Origin: Clostridiales bacterium
GTDB lineage: Bacteria; Bacillota; Clostridia; Oscillospirales; Oscillospiraceae
DNA: 64,000 nt
NCBI GenBank assembly: GCA_004553495.1
Contig: SFLE01000010.1
Location: forward strand, 9,119-73,118
Reading direction: 5' to 3'
Below are positions 40,502 to 49,387 of this stretch, one piece after another (position 1 is the stretch's first letter; each line of letters begins with the position of its first letter). A program made the position numbers and the translations under genes. The notes under the pieces were generated by a model. That model worked only from the letters and a program-made list of their open reading frames with translations. It did no database searches and had not been told where the DNA came from.

Positions 40502-41800
40502 TTATTCTTCCTGCGATATCGAAAGCCCCACGCCGACCGCGGACAGGACCGCAGCGGCAAATGCCAGGGTGTCTATACTGCCGTATATGAGCGATGCTAT
40601 AACGCTTACGGCACCGAGGGCTGCGCCGTACCATGCAAGCTTCTGTGCAAGAGGGGCGTTGCCCTTCGTCAGCAGAATAAGCGCCGCTGCCGCCGCGATA
40701 ACGGCGAGAATGTGAGCGCCGTAGGTGACTATAAACGAAATGAGCGTTTTGAGATACTGCCCGTGCAGCTCGCGCTCGTGCACGCGCGCTGCGTCCAAAA
40801 GCTCGGAAACCGTGCTTTCGGCGGTGCCGTAGCCCTCGTCGATGAGCGTTTCACGCGCGCGCTCGACCTTTTCCTGAACAGTCTCGTAAACGGAAAGCTC
40901 CTCAGCCTTGCCATCGAGCTCCTGCTTTTGGGCATCGAGCTGCGCCTTCATGTCGCTTACAGCTTTGCCGTCGGCGTCGAGCTTGTCGGGACCTGCGTCG
41001 ATCTCGCCCTTCATGGAGTTTAGCTGCGCCTGTGCGGAGTTTACCTGCGCCTCAGCCTGCGACAGACCCGCCTCGCCCTGCTGGAGCCGGGTATACGCCG
41101 AGTCGAGCTGCTGCTGACCCTCCGCGAGCTGCGCCTCGCCCGCCTGTATCATGCTGCCTGCCATATCAAGCTGCGATTTCATCTGCGCGAGCGACTCGTC
41201 GGTAATGTCCATTCCCGCCTTGGCGCTGACTATCTTCAGCGCGAGCTTGTGCGGAATGTACTTATCCTCGAGCGCCTTTATACCGCTCATGAGCTGCTCG
41301 TAAGCCGCCTTGCCCTGTTCGTATTCCTGCTTTTTTGCCTCGAACTCGGCTTTGCCGGACTCGTAAGCCGCTTTGCCGTCGTTATAGGCAGTCCAGCCGG
41401 AATCGAGCTGAGTGCGCCCCTGAGCTATCGCGCCGAGAGCGCCGCTGCCGAGCTGATCCTTTCCTACGCTGTAGGCGATAAGCTGCTGATTGTAGCCGAG
41501 CACATCCTCGTTGTATTTTGCGTTTGCCGCCTCGTAGTCGGCGTAGTCGGAATCATACTGCGCCTTCTGCTCGTCGTAAGCGGTTTTCTGTTCGTCGTAT
41601 TGCGCCTTGCCCTCGGACAGCGTTTTTTCGTTATCTTCGAGGTTATCAAGGTTAGCTTTAAAGCGCGTATAGTCCTTGCGCACATCGTCTATGGGCTTTA
41701 TGCCGTCGGTAATGCCGGTAGCGCCGGTCATGAACGCTGTAAGCAGCAGAACGATGGCAAGCACGATGGATATAACGCGCCACTGAGTTTTAGAGACCAT
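40502..41800 (-). CDS. Membrane protein with long extracytoplasmic coiled coil
   Basis: 432 residues from ATG 41800 (GGTGAG ahead; a TTG four codons earlier is possible). One N-terminal membrane helix (about 7-28, ISIVLAIVLLLTAFMTGATG) is followed by about 300 residues of charged, glutamine-rich heptads (LGSGALGAIAQGRTQLDSGW, KAAYESGKAEFEAKKQEYEQ). Three C-terminal helices follow (about 350-428). The design resembles the coiled-coil stalk of YhgE/Pip and MmpL-linked proteins, but no family signature is certain. Monocistronic between two intergenic regions; function unknown. Confidence 0.75.
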   Translation of the reverse strand: MVSKTQWRVISIVLAIVLLLTAFMTGATGITDGIKPIDDVRKDYTRFKANLDNLEDNEKTLSEGKAQYDEQKTAYDEQKAQYDSDYADYEAANAKYNEDVLGYNQQLIAYSVGKDQLGSGALGAIAQGRTQLDSGWTAYNDGKAAYESGKAEFEAKKQEYEQGKAAYEQLMSGIKALEDKYIPHKLALKIVSAKAGMDITDESLAQMKSQLDMAGSMIQAGEAQLAEGQQQLDSAYTRLQQGEAGLSQAEAQVNSAQAQLNSMKGEIDAGPDKLDADGKAVSDMKAQLDAQKQELDGKAEELSVYETVQEKVERARETLIDEGYGTAESTVSELLDAARVHERELHGQYLKTLISFIVTYGAHILAVIAAAAALILLTKGNAPLAQKLAWYGAALGAVSVIASLIYGSIDTLAFAAAVLSAVGVGLSISQEE

Positions 41801-41972
41801 ATTCTCACCCAAAATTTTTGTTGATAAAAAATTATAACTATATCGTGCCTGAAACTTGTTAACTCAATATGAATTTACGAGAAAATTTTAACGCAGGGTG
41901 CATAAAGGCGTAGTAATTTTGTAACCGGTGTGGTAGAATACTTAAAAGCAAAACAGAAAGAAGATTTAATAT

Positions 41973-43199
41973 ATGAACGCTGAAAAGATAAAAGACTATG
42001 CACGGCTCATAGCGCGCGTCGGTGCAAATGTGCAGCAGGGTCAGGATGTCGTCATTTCCGCCGAGCTCGATCAGCCGGAGTTTATAGAAGCGCTCGTGGA
42101 GCAGTGCTACGAAGCGGGCGCCGCCGAGGTGCGCGTTGAGTGGACGCATCAGCCGCTCAGACTGCTGAATGTGAAATACCAGACCGTTGAGCGCCTCGGA
42201 ACGGTGACCGGCTGGGAGAAGAAGAAAATGCTCTATCGGGCAGAAAAGTTGCCGGCAATGATATATATAGAGTCGGCAGATCCCTCCGGACTCGACTCTC
42301 TCGATCAGGAAAAATGGGGCGAGAGCATCCGGCTGCGCTGGCCAATAGTAAAGCCCATCCGCGACTCGATGGAGAATAAGTATCAGTGGTGCATCGCCGC
42401 CGTGCCCGGAAAGGCGTGGGCAAGGAAGGTGTTTCCCGATATTCCCGAGGATGAGGCGGTCGAAAAGCTCTGGCAGGCGATACTGTACACCTCGCGCGCG
42501 GATAACGACGGGGTGAGCGCATGGCGCGAGCACAATGCCGACTTAAAGCGACGCTGCGAGCATCTCAATTCGCTGCATCTGCGCACTCTGCATTATAAGA
42601 GTTCAAACGGCACCGACTTCACCGTCGGGCTCATCCCGCAGGCAAAATTCCTTGCCGGTGCGGAGAAAACGCTCGGGACGGATGTAGTGTATAACCCCAA
42701 TATCCCCAGCGAGGAGGTCTTCACGAGCCCCATGCGCGGCAGCGCCGAGGGCATCGTTTATTCTACCCGCCCGCTGTCCTACCGCGGCACGATGATAGAA
42801 AACTTCAGCATCCGCTTTGAAAACGGCGCTGTTGCGGAGGTCCACGCGGAAAAGGGCGAGGATGCACTCAAAACGCTCGTCAATATGGACGAGGGCTCGA
42901 AGATGCTCGGCGAGTGCGCGCTCGTTCCCTATGACAGCCCGATAAGAAACAGCGAGATCATGTTCTATAACACGCTGTTTGACGAAAACGCCGCCTGCCA
43001 TCTTGCTCTCGGCGACGGGTTTGTAAACTGCATCGACGGCTTTGAGAACTACACGCTCGAGCAGTGCCGCAATATGGGCATAAATAACTCCATGATCCAC
43101 GAGGACTTCATGATAGGCTCGGAGGATCTCGATATAACGGGCAAAACGGCGGACGGAGAAACCGTGCAGATATTCAAAAACGGAAACTGGGCGTTTTGA
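41973..43199 (+). CDS. Aminopeptidase, M29 family
   Basis: 408 residues, the usual size of AmpS/PepS thermophilic-type aminopeptidases. Visible landmarks are the N-terminal YARLIARVGANVQQGQDVVI, then the metal region with NIPSEEVFTSPMRGSAEG (Glu ligand), EKGEDALKTLVNMDEG and the C-terminal HLALGDGFVNCID and NSMIHEDFMIGSEDLDI (His, Asp ligands). It releases N-terminal amino acids from peptides in the cytoplasm. The gene is followed 15 bases later by the membrane protein 43215. Confidence 0.93.
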   Translation: MNAEKIKDYARLIARVGANVQQGQDVVISAELDQPEFIEALVEQCYEAGAAEVRVEWTHQPLRLLNVKYQTVERLGTVTGWEKKKMLYRAEKLPAMIYIESADPSGLDSLDQEKWGESIRLRWPIVKPIRDSMENKYQWCIAAVPGKAWARKVFPDIPEDEAVEKLWQAILYTSRADNDGVSAWREHNADLKRRCEHLNSLHLRTLHYKSSNGTDFTVGLIPQAKFLAGAEKTLGTDVVYNPNIPSEEVFTSPMRGSAEGIVYSTRPLSYRGTMIENFSIRFENGAVAEVHAEKGEDALKTLVNMDEGSKMLGECALVPYDSPIRNSEIMFYNTLFDENAACHLALGDGFVNCIDGFENYTLEQCRNMGINNSMIHEDFMIGSEDLDITGKTADGETVQIFKNGNWAF

Positions 43200-43214
43200 G
43201 CGCAAGGGTGAGCT

Positions 43215-43889
43215 ATGGATAATGAAAACGAAAAGATAAGATATTCCGTTGGACGGAAAAATTTCTTCGTATGGCTGTCTGTTGTGCTCATGGCGCTGTC
43301 GGCGCTGTGTAGATTTTTCGGCTACTGGGGCTTCTGGTCAAATCAGACCGCGCAGTTTAACATCTTTCAGATAGCCCTGCCGATACTGTGCAACATCTTG
43401 TTCGCGGTGATAGTTATCTATGCGGGACAACGCTTTTTCAGCCTGACATTCATACCGGTAATGCTGGGAGTGATGTTTTTCATCATAAAGGCGTTCGGCT
43501 TTGACAGCATATTGCACACGGTGATGTGCGTGTGCCTGTACCTTGCCGTTGCGTTTATATACACGGCTACGGTGTTCGGCGTGATACGCACAAAGTGGCT
43601 GCTTGCGCCCCTGTTCGGGCTGCCGCTGATAGTACATATATTCATTCTGGACAAGGATATGTTTACGCCGAGCAGCGCTGCGGTACCGCTTAGCGAGTGG
43701 TTGCCGGAAATGTCGGTGCTGTGCATTATGGCGGCGCTTTTGTGCATATGCTTTGCCATGAAAAGGCGTGATTTCGCCGCTGAAAAGGCAAACAGCGCCG
43801 AGCAGCAGACCATAGACCTGCTTGTAAGCAATGAGGAACCGCCCGAACAGTCGGGCATCGGTGCACAGGAGGACATGACCGATGAGTGA
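43215..43889 (+). CDS. Six-helix hypothetical membrane protein
   Basis: 224 residues with about six hydrophobic segments between 15 and 180 (FVWLSVVLMALSALCRFFGY, FIPVMLGVMFFIIKAFG, MSVLCIMAALLCICFAM) and a soluble acidic tail. Not recognised. Its end overlaps the LRR gene start by 8 bases, so the two are translated together and may act together. Confidence 0.7.
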   Translation: MDNENEKIRYSVGRKNFFVWLSVVLMALSALCRFFGYWGFWSNQTAQFNIFQIALPILCNILFAVIVIYAGQRFFSLTFIPVMLGVMFFIIKAFGFDSILHTVMCVCLYLAVAFIYTATVFGVIRTKWLLAPLFGLPLIVHIFILDKDMFTPSSAAVPLSEWLPEMSVLCIMAALLCICFAMKRRDFAAEKANSAEQQTIDLLVSNEEPPEQSGIGAQEDMTDE

Positions 43890-45843
43890 AACAAAAAATG
43901 CCCGTCCGGACAATGAAAATACCGTTGTAGTCAAAAAGGGAGATATTGAACGCAGACTCAGCATGACGGATGAGGAAAAAACGGTGCTCGACACGGTGAA
44001 TAAAAGCTACCGCGAGTTGTTTGACCCCGAGCTTGAGGAGATACTGCGCGAGACCGAGGGCTACGAGCTCGACCCGCCCGAACCTGAGGAGGATACCGAT
44101 ACCGCGGAGGAGGACGATTACGAGGAGCCTGACGAGGAGTCAAGCGCTCAGCGCATCATCCGCGATAACTCCGAAAAGCGCGACCGCAAAAAGAAAACAA
44201 AGCTCGTCCTCATCGGCTTTGGCATAGTGGCGGTGCTTGCCGTTATCCTCGTTATAATGCTCTCGCTTAGGTCCGGAGATACGGATAAAAGCTATGAGGC
44301 GGCGTTTAAAGCCGCGCAGGAGTACTATGATGCAGGAGACTACGACAATGCGCTTGCAAAGCTCCGCGAGGCTCTGGAGATAAAAAAGGAGGACGAGTGC
44401 CTCCTGCTCATGAGCCGCTGCTATGAGGCAAAGTACGACTATATAAACGCCATTGCGATACTCGAAAGTTCCACTACCGATAACGCTCAGATAAAAAGCG
44501 AGATCGAGCGCCTTAAAAAGGCGAAGGAGGACTATGACAGCGGCAAGATAGTCGTCATATGCGGCGAGCAGTACGATGTGGAGACAACGGTCCTCGACCT
44601 TTCAAACAAGGGCGCGGGCAGCGCCGCCCTCAAGGACATAGGAAAGCTCACGGAGCTCACGAGCCTGAAGCTTTCGGATAACAAGATAACCACGCTTGAC
44701 TTCCTAAAGCCCCTCAAGAAGCTCACCTCGCTCGACCTGTCGAACAACAACATATCCGACCTTGGCGCGCTCAAGAAGCTCCAAAGCCTGAGAACGCTGC
44801 ACTTAGACGGCAATAAGATAAAGGACTTCAGCCCCCTGTATGACCTCGATGGGCTGTCCATGCTCACCATAAGCAACATGGACATAAGCCAGACCCAGCT
44901 CAAAAAGCTCAAGGAGGAGCTTCCCGGGTGCATAATCTACAGCGACGATGCCAAGGAGGACATCATCGAGATAAAGCTCGGCGGCAAAACCTTCAAGAGC
45001 AATGTAACGGAGCTTGACCTCTCCGGTTGCAGTGTGCGCGATATATCCGCGCTCTCGGTGTGCACAAAGCTTAAAAAGCTCGACCTTTCGGATAACTCCA
45101 TCTCCGATATAAGCGCGCTCGTTGACCTGCCGGCGCTTACGGAGCTTGACCTCTCTGGCAACCGGATAAGCGATGTCAGCCCGCTTATGAGCGTTACGGC
45201 GCTTGAGTACTTAAACCTTGCGGACAATGACATAAAGTCCGTTGCCGCACTGCGCGAGCTTACGGGGCTCAGAGAGCTCAACCTCAGCGGGAATCCCCTC
45301 GGCGGCATAGGCACTATAGGAAAGCTCACCTCGCTGAAAACGCTGTGGCTGGATAACGCTGAGCTTGCGGATGCCGACCTTGAGTCGTTATATTCTCTCA
45401 AGAGCCTGAAGCGTCTGAGCATAAAGAATAATCCGGACCTCACCTCATCCGCCGTCGATGCGCTCAAAAAGCAGCTTTCGTCCTGCACGGTGAGCCATTC
45501 CGAGCTCAGAAAGACCATCACCCTCGGCAGCGGCAGCTTCCCCGCCGACAGCGATACGGTCGATGCAAATAACCTCAAGATAAGCGATATTTCCACCGCG
45601 AGCGGGTTTACAAAGGTAAAGCACATGGACCTCAGCTATAACAGCATTTCCAATGTGTCCGCGCTTGCAAACCTCAAAACGCTCGAGACGCTTGACCTTT
45701 CGCACAACCAGATAAGTGATGTGTCCGCGCTTGCGTCGCTTACAAACCTCAAGCAGCTCTGGCTCGGCGGCAATAACCTCAGCAAGGATCAGATCGCAGC
45801 ACTGCAGGCGGCTCTGCCGGATTGTTATATAAGTGTTGAATAA
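43882..45843 (+). CDS. Membrane-anchored TPR and leucine-rich-repeat protein
   Basis: 653 residues. An acidic cytoplasmic N-terminal region (1-105, ending in EDDYEEPDEESS) is followed by one membrane helix (about 110-130, LVLIGFGIVAVLAVILVIML). A TPR-like pair (about 136-200, YYDAGDYDNALAKLREALEI) and three blocks of SDS22-type 22-residue leucine-rich repeats (about 235-335, 370-530, 560-645; consensus LTSLDLSNNNISDLGAL) make up the extracytoplasmic part. Such LRRs bind proteins. There is no LPXTG or SLH anchor. It is coupled to the upstream six-helix membrane protein. Confidence 0.85.
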   Translation: MSETKNARPDNENTVVVKKGDIERRLSMTDEEKTVLDTVNKSYRELFDPELEEILRETEGYELDPPEPEEDTDTAEEDDYEEPDEESSAQRIIRDNSEKRDRKKKTKLVLIGFGIVAVLAVILVIMLSLRSGDTDKSYEAAFKAAQEYYDAGDYDNALAKLREALEIKKEDECLLLMSRCYEAKYDYINAIAILESSTTDNAQIKSEIERLKKAKEDYDSGKIVVICGEQYDVETTVLDLSNKGAGSAALKDIGKLTELTSLKLSDNKITTLDFLKPLKKLTSLDLSNNNISDLGALKKLQSLRTLHLDGNKIKDFSPLYDLDGLSMLTISNMDISQTQLKKLKEELPGCIIYSDDAKEDIIEIKLGGKTFKSNVTELDLSGCSVRDISALSVCTKLKKLDLSDNSISDISALVDLPALTELDLSGNRISDVSPLMSVTALEYLNLADNDIKSVAALRELTGLRELNLSGNPLGGIGTIGKLTSLKTLWLDNAELADADLESLYSLKSLKRLSIKNNPDLTSSAVDALKKQLSSCTVSHSELRKTITLGSGSFPADSDTVDANNLKISDISTASGFTKVKHMDLSYNSISNVSALANLKTLETLDLSHNQISDVSALASLTNLKQLWLGGNNLSKDQIAALQAALPDCYISVE

Positions 45844-45892
45844 AAAAATTAGAACAAATTTTGAATTTTAAAGCAAATTACACAAAAGCCCC

Positions 45893-45921
45893 TTTTAATT
45901 TACAACAGCTTATGCTATACT
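45893..45921 (+). promoter_or_regulatory. Promoter of hibernation factor gene
   Basis: Extended -10 TGCTATACT with a weak TTTTAA 17 bases upstream, 47 bases ahead of the start codon. Confidence 0.55.
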
Positions 45922-45967
45922 GGACACAGCAGGAGAGATCCTGCAAAGCAGAAAGGAGCCGGCACTT

Positions 45968-46510
45968 ATGAAATTCACTTTTACCGAAAAAAAGATGGGC
46001 ACCTCCGAAGAGCTGAGAGCCTATACGGAACGCAAGGTCGGAAAGCTGGACCGTCTCTTTAAAACAGAAAGCAGCGCAAGCGTCACATTCAGCATGGAGC
46101 GCGGAAGATTTCTGGCTGAGATAACGGTTTCAAACAACGGGCTTTATTACAGAGCCAGCGAGCTTACAAACGATATGTACGCTTCCGTTGATTCGGGTGT
46201 CGCAGCCATCGAGCGCCAGATCCGCAAGAACAAGACCCGCCTTGAGAAACGGCTCAGAGAAGGCGCGCTTGAGCGCGAGGTAAGACCGGAGTATGTACCG
46301 GTCGAGGAGGAAGAGACTGAGGAGTTCAAGATCGTCCGCAGCAAGCGCTTCCCCATAAAGCCCATGTCGCCCGAGGAAGCCATCCTCCAGATGAACCTGC
46401 TTGAGCACGAGTTCTTCGTGTTCCGCAACGAGCAGGAGGAGGGCGCCGTCTCAGTAGTGTATCGCCGCAAAAACGGCGGCTACGGTCTTATAAGCGACGA
46501 CGCGGAATAA
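45968..46510 (+). CDS. hpf: Ribosome hibernation-promoting factor, long form
   Basis: 180 residues, the long HPF type of Firmicutes. The N-terminal RaiA/YfiA domain (1-100, FTFTEKKMGTSEELRAYTERK) blocks the decoding centre. A linker leads to the C-terminal dimerisation domain (about 120-178, RSKRFPIKPMSPEEAILQMN, VVYRRKNGGYGLI) that joins two ribosomes into 100S dimers. It has its own promoter and AAAGGAG ribosome site, and a terminator hairpin follows 16 bases on. Confidence 0.96.
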   Translation: MKFTFTEKKMGTSEELRAYTERKVGKLDRLFKTESSASVTFSMERGRFLAEITVSNNGLYYRASELTNDMYASVDSGVAAIERQIRKNKTRLEKRLREGALEREVRPEYVPVEEEETEEFKIVRSKRFPIKPMSPEEAILQMNLLEHEFFVFRNEQEEGAVSVVYRRKNGGYGLISDDAE

Positions 46511-46526
46511 AATTTAAATTTAAACG

Positions 46527-46554
46527 CTGCACCGCCTAAGGGCGGTGCAGTTTT
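46527..46554 (+). terminator. Terminator between hpf and prmA
   Basis: CTGCACCGCC, loop TAAG, GGCGGTGCAG, then TTTT. It ends 12 bases before prmA, so prmA may rely on partial readthrough. Confidence 0.75.
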
Positions 46555-46565
46555 GAGGATAAGGT

Positions 46566-47480
46566 ATGAATTACACGGAAGTAACGATACAGTGCGATAA
46601 CGATAATATCGACTCCGTCTGCGACAGGCTCACCGCCATGGGTGTGAGCGGCTTCGTCATCGAAAACGAGTCCGACTTTAAGCAGTTTCTCGAAAATAAC
46701 CGCCAGTACTGGGACTATGTTGACGACTCGCTCGAGGAAAGCTATAAGGGCGTTTCCCGCGTTAAGTGCTATCTTGAGGACGGCGCAGATGGCGAGAAGC
46801 TGCTGAGCGAGATAAAAAGCCGGTTTGAGGTGACGACCGCGCCGGTGTGCGACGCCGATTGGGAAAATAACTGGAAGCAGTATTACCAGCCGCTCGAGAT
46901 AGGCGAAAAGCTGCTGGTGGTTCCCGAGTGGATAGAGTGCAGCGAGGAGGGGCGAGTGCCCCTGCGCCTTGACCCGGGGCTTCTGTTCGGCACCGGTTCG
47001 CACGCCACAACGCGTATGTGCCTTGCCGCGCTTGAGAAATATGCCGGAGCGGGAGTTAAGGCGCTCGACCTCGGCTGCGGCAGCGGTATTCTCGGCATCG
47101 GAGCCATCGTTTTGGGCAGTGCCTTCTGCACCGCCTGCGACATTGACCCGAAGGCGCCCGACACCGTGATGGAAAACGCGGCGTTAAACGGCATCGGCAG
47201 CGACAGGATGAAGGTGCTCGCCGGAGATATAATCGGCGATGCCGCACTGAGAAAAAGCCTCGGTGCGGGGTACGATGTCGTGCTTGCGAATATCGTGTCG
47301 GATGTTATAATCCCGCTTGCGCCGTTCGTGCGCGGCTTCATGGCGCCCGACGGAGTGTTCATAGCCTCGGGCATAATCGACGGCAGGGAAGCCGAGGTCG
47401 CGGCAGCTCTGAAAGCCGCCGGACTTGAGATAACCGCGCACCACCATGAGGAGGAATGGCACTGCTTTGAGTGCAGATAA
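46566..47480 (+). CDS. prmA: Ribosomal protein L11 methyltransferase
   Basis: 304 residues. The N-terminal substrate-recognition domain (1-110) is followed by a class I methyltransferase fold: LDPGLLFGTGSHATTR, the SAM loop LDLGCGSGILGIGA and LANIVSDVI (the catalytic-loop motif). It trimethylates lysines and the N-terminus of ribosomal protein L11. AAGG lies just ahead of the ATG. rsmE is two short intergenic elements downstream, the usual prmA-rsmE neighbour order. Confidence 0.95.
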   Translation: MNYTEVTIQCDNDNIDSVCDRLTAMGVSGFVIENESDFKQFLENNRQYWDYVDDSLEESYKGVSRVKCYLEDGADGEKLLSEIKSRFEVTTAPVCDADWENNWKQYYQPLEIGEKLLVVPEWIECSEEGRVPLRLDPGLLFGTGSHATTRMCLAALEKYAGAGVKALDLGCGSGILGIGAIVLGSAFCTACDIDPKAPDTVMENAALNGIGSDRMKVLAGDIIGDAALRKSLGAGYDVVLANIVSDVIIPLAPFVRGFMAPDGVFIASGIIDGREAEVAAALKAAGLEITAHHHEEEWHCFECR

Positions 47481-47539
47481 ATAAAAAACGCCATTGGGCG
47501 GATTCAGGTAAGGAGAAATCGGTTTTGACCGGCTCTTTT

Positions 47540-47593
47540 CCGCCCATACTGCACAAAAATCTCCGGTAATACACAAAATATTGCCGGAGATTT
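47540..47593 (+). repeat. Stem-loop element, copy 1
   Basis: CCGCCCATACTGCAC is followed by a long hairpin AAATCTCCGG ... CCGGAGATTT with an inner AATA/TATT stem. A related copy with the same CCGCCCAT lead and AATACA...TATT core is at 63916-63973. Both lie directly downstream of plus-strand genes. A further possible pairing (GGGCGG at 47497 with CCGCCC at 47539) encloses a GAAATCGG/CCGGC hairpin. Confidence 0.45.
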
Positions 47594-47606
47594 GTTGTTT
47601 TGAATT

Positions 47607-47627
47607 CGCCCGCGAGGGCGTTTTTTT
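47607..47627 (+). terminator. Terminator of prmA transcript
   Basis: CGCCC, loop GCGA, GGGCG, T7. Confidence 0.8.
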
Positions 47628-47778
47628 ATTCAGGTATAAACCGTATGGCGCAGCTTTTGGGGCTGCGTTTTATTACGCACAGGTTCGGCACATTCGGCTC
47701 CGGCGGCTCGGGAACCGGCAGAGCCTCGTCGGACGCGGTAACGCGCTGCCACACGCTTTCAAAGTTTTCAAGATCCAT
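47626..47778 (-). CDS. Small 50-residue protein
   Basis: The minus-strand frame MDLENFESVWQRVTASDEAL, then a proline/glutamate-rich linker (PVPEPPEPNVPN) and a short basic end. It has GGTGA about eight bases ahead of the ATG. The opening resembles the start of ferritin-like or hypothetical Clostridia proteins whose remainder is absent here, so this may be a 5' remnant. It lies opposite the gap before rsmE. Codon use is normal for the window. Low certainty that it is expressed. Confidence 0.4.
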   Translation of the reverse strand: MDLENFESVWQRVTASDEALPVPEPPEPNVPNLCVIKRSPKSCAIRFIPE

Positions 47779-47866
47779 AACGCTTCACCGCTATATAGTA
47801 TGCGCCGCTTGAAAAAATGTGCCGATTGTGAGATAATACAGGAACATTGCTTGCGAGGTGTTATTT

Positions 47867-48598
47867 ATGCCGAGATTTTTTGCTCTTGGAACCAATCTGC
47901 TGGGCGGCAGAGCCATAATACGCGGCAGAGACGCGGAACACATAAAGGTGCTGCGCCTGCGTGTAGGCGAGGAAATGACGATATGCGACGGTAAAGGCAC
48001 CGATTACAAATGCCGCCTTGTGCGCTCGGATAGGGACGAGGCTGAGGCGGAGATAGTCGAGGTCGTGCCGTGCGCAGCCGAGCCTACGGTAAAGGTGCGC
48101 GTGCTGTGCGGCCTGCCGAAGGGCGACAAGACCGATTATATAATACAGAAAAGCGTCGAGGCTGGCGCGCACGAGATATTCTTTTTCCGCTGCGACCGCG
48201 TAGTTCAGCGCACCGAGGGCGTTGCAAAAAAGCTCGAGCGCTGGAACAGGATAAGCGAGGAGGCTGCAAAGCAGTCGGGCAGGGGCATAATACCCGAGGT
48301 AAAGTGGCTCGACAGCTATGTCGAGGCGCTCGATGCCGCCAATACGACCGATGCCGTGTTCTTTATGTACGAGACCGGCGAGCGCGAGGGACTGCGCGCG
48401 GCGCTCAGGGGCGCCGAAAAGCTCGGCACCGCGGCGATTATAACCGGTCCCGAGGGCGGCTTTGAAGCATACGAGGCGGACATGGCGCGCAAGCTCGGTA
48501 TGCACATATGCTCCATGGGCTCGCGTATACTCCGGTGCGAGACGGCTCCCATAGTCGCGCTCACGGCGCTGATGTACGAAAGCGGAAACCTTGAATGA
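47867..48598 (+). CDS. rsmE: 16S rRNA m3U1498 methyltransferase
   Basis: 243 residues. An N-terminal PUA-like domain (1-70, MPRFFALGTNLLGG) is followed by a SPOUT knot with the cofactor loop ITGPEGGFEAYEADMA and GSRILRCETAPIVAL at the C-terminus, the defining RsmE motif. It methylates U1498 of 16S rRNA. ATG 47867 is taken because GAGGTG lies six bases ahead; a GTG three codons upstream overlaps that site. Confidence 0.95.
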   Translation: MPRFFALGTNLLGGRAIIRGRDAEHIKVLRLRVGEEMTICDGKGTDYKCRLVRSDRDEAEAEIVEVVPCAAEPTVKVRVLCGLPKGDKTDYIIQKSVEAGAHEIFFFRCDRVVQRTEGVAKKLERWNRISEEAAKQSGRGIIPEVKWLDSYVEALDAANTTDAVFFMYETGEREGLRAALRGAEKLGTAAIITGPEGGFEAYEADMARKLGMHICSMGSRILRCETAPIVALTALMYESGNLE

Positions 48599-48653
48599 GC
48601 AGAAAGAAGCGTGCCATACCGGCTATAACGATGACGGCACTGCATTCAAATGA

Positions 48654-48682
48654 AAAACAGGACTGCATTGCAGTCCTGTTTT
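48654..48682. terminator. Bidirectional terminator
   Basis: AAAACAGGACTGCA and TGCAGTCCTGTTTT around one base. It serves rsmE and the opposing membrane-protein gene. Confidence 0.9.
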
Positions 48683-48696
48683 TTGCTTATATGCTT

Positions 48697-49293
48697 TTAT
48701 TTCTTAGTGTTGTCTCTGATGCCGCGGGTGTTGGTAACGAGCTCGCCGAATGCCGCGATCGACAGACCGGTGAGGTAAGAGGTAACGCCGCCGGTGAGGA
48801 ATATCAGTATGAATCTGCCGAAATCGAACTCGCTCGAGCTGCCGCCGAAGATATAGTCGATGGAAACGGTCTTGCCGAAGGCGATGGCAAGGATGAGCGA
48901 GAGAATGAGTCCGAGGATGAAAACTATCGGAGCCATTATCCTGAGCGTTTTGCCGGGATCGGCGTAGATCTTGCCAAGGAAGCCGATATCGCCGTTTGCA
49001 GCGAACGCAGAGGGACCGCGGGTGTACTGCGGCGGGGTGTACTGCGGGGCACCGTTGGGAGCGGCATAGCCCGCATTGGGGGCGGAGTAGCCCGCGTTCG
49101 GAGCGCCGCCTGCGGCGGAATTGGGAGCCGATGCGCGCTCATCCTGATAATACTGACCGTTGTACTCCTTGAGCATCCCCTGCACCCAAAGGCGCTGGAA
49201 ATCCTCGTCGGAAACATACTTGAACCAGCCGAAATCATCGTGGCTGGGGAAGTTTGCAGAGGAGCCCTGCATAGAATAGATCTTTCTGCCCAT
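48697..49293 (-). CDS. Proline/tyrosine-rich linker membrane protein
   Basis: 198 residues. The N-terminal domain (1-50, FGWFKYVSDEDFQRLWVQGM) looks like a GYF_2-type peptide-binding module. It is followed by an Ala/Pro/Asn/Tyr low-complexity linker with repeated NAGYSAPNAGY (50-95) and two hydrophobic helices (about 118-138 and 155-180). Not a recognised family; the pattern is common in Clostridia proteins with small-domain/linker/two-helix design. Solitary gene with a 94-base gap from the upstream gene. Confidence 0.7.
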   Translation of the reverse strand: MGRKIYSMQGSSANFPSHDDFGWFKYVSDEDFQRLWVQGMLKEYNGQYYQDERASAPNSAAGGAPNAGYSAPNAGYAAPNGAPQYTPPQYTRGPSAFAANGDIGFLGKIYADPGKTLRIMAPIVFILGLILSLILAIAFGKTVSIDYIFGGSSSEFDFGRFILIFLTGGVTSYLTGLSIAAFGELVTNTRGIRDNTKK

Positions 49294-49387
49294 AAATTAT
49301 CCTCCGTTTAAAATTTATTTCTCACAGAATAATTATACAAAAGAATCGGCGCACCGACAAGCGCAAAAACTGTCGTTAAGTGCGCAA

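Noticed and set aside
48595..48680. Short frame MSRKKRAIPAITMTALH overlapping the rsmE stop
   Set aside because: It has an ATGA overlap but runs straight through a strong bidirectional terminator into antisense of another gene. No homology was recognised.
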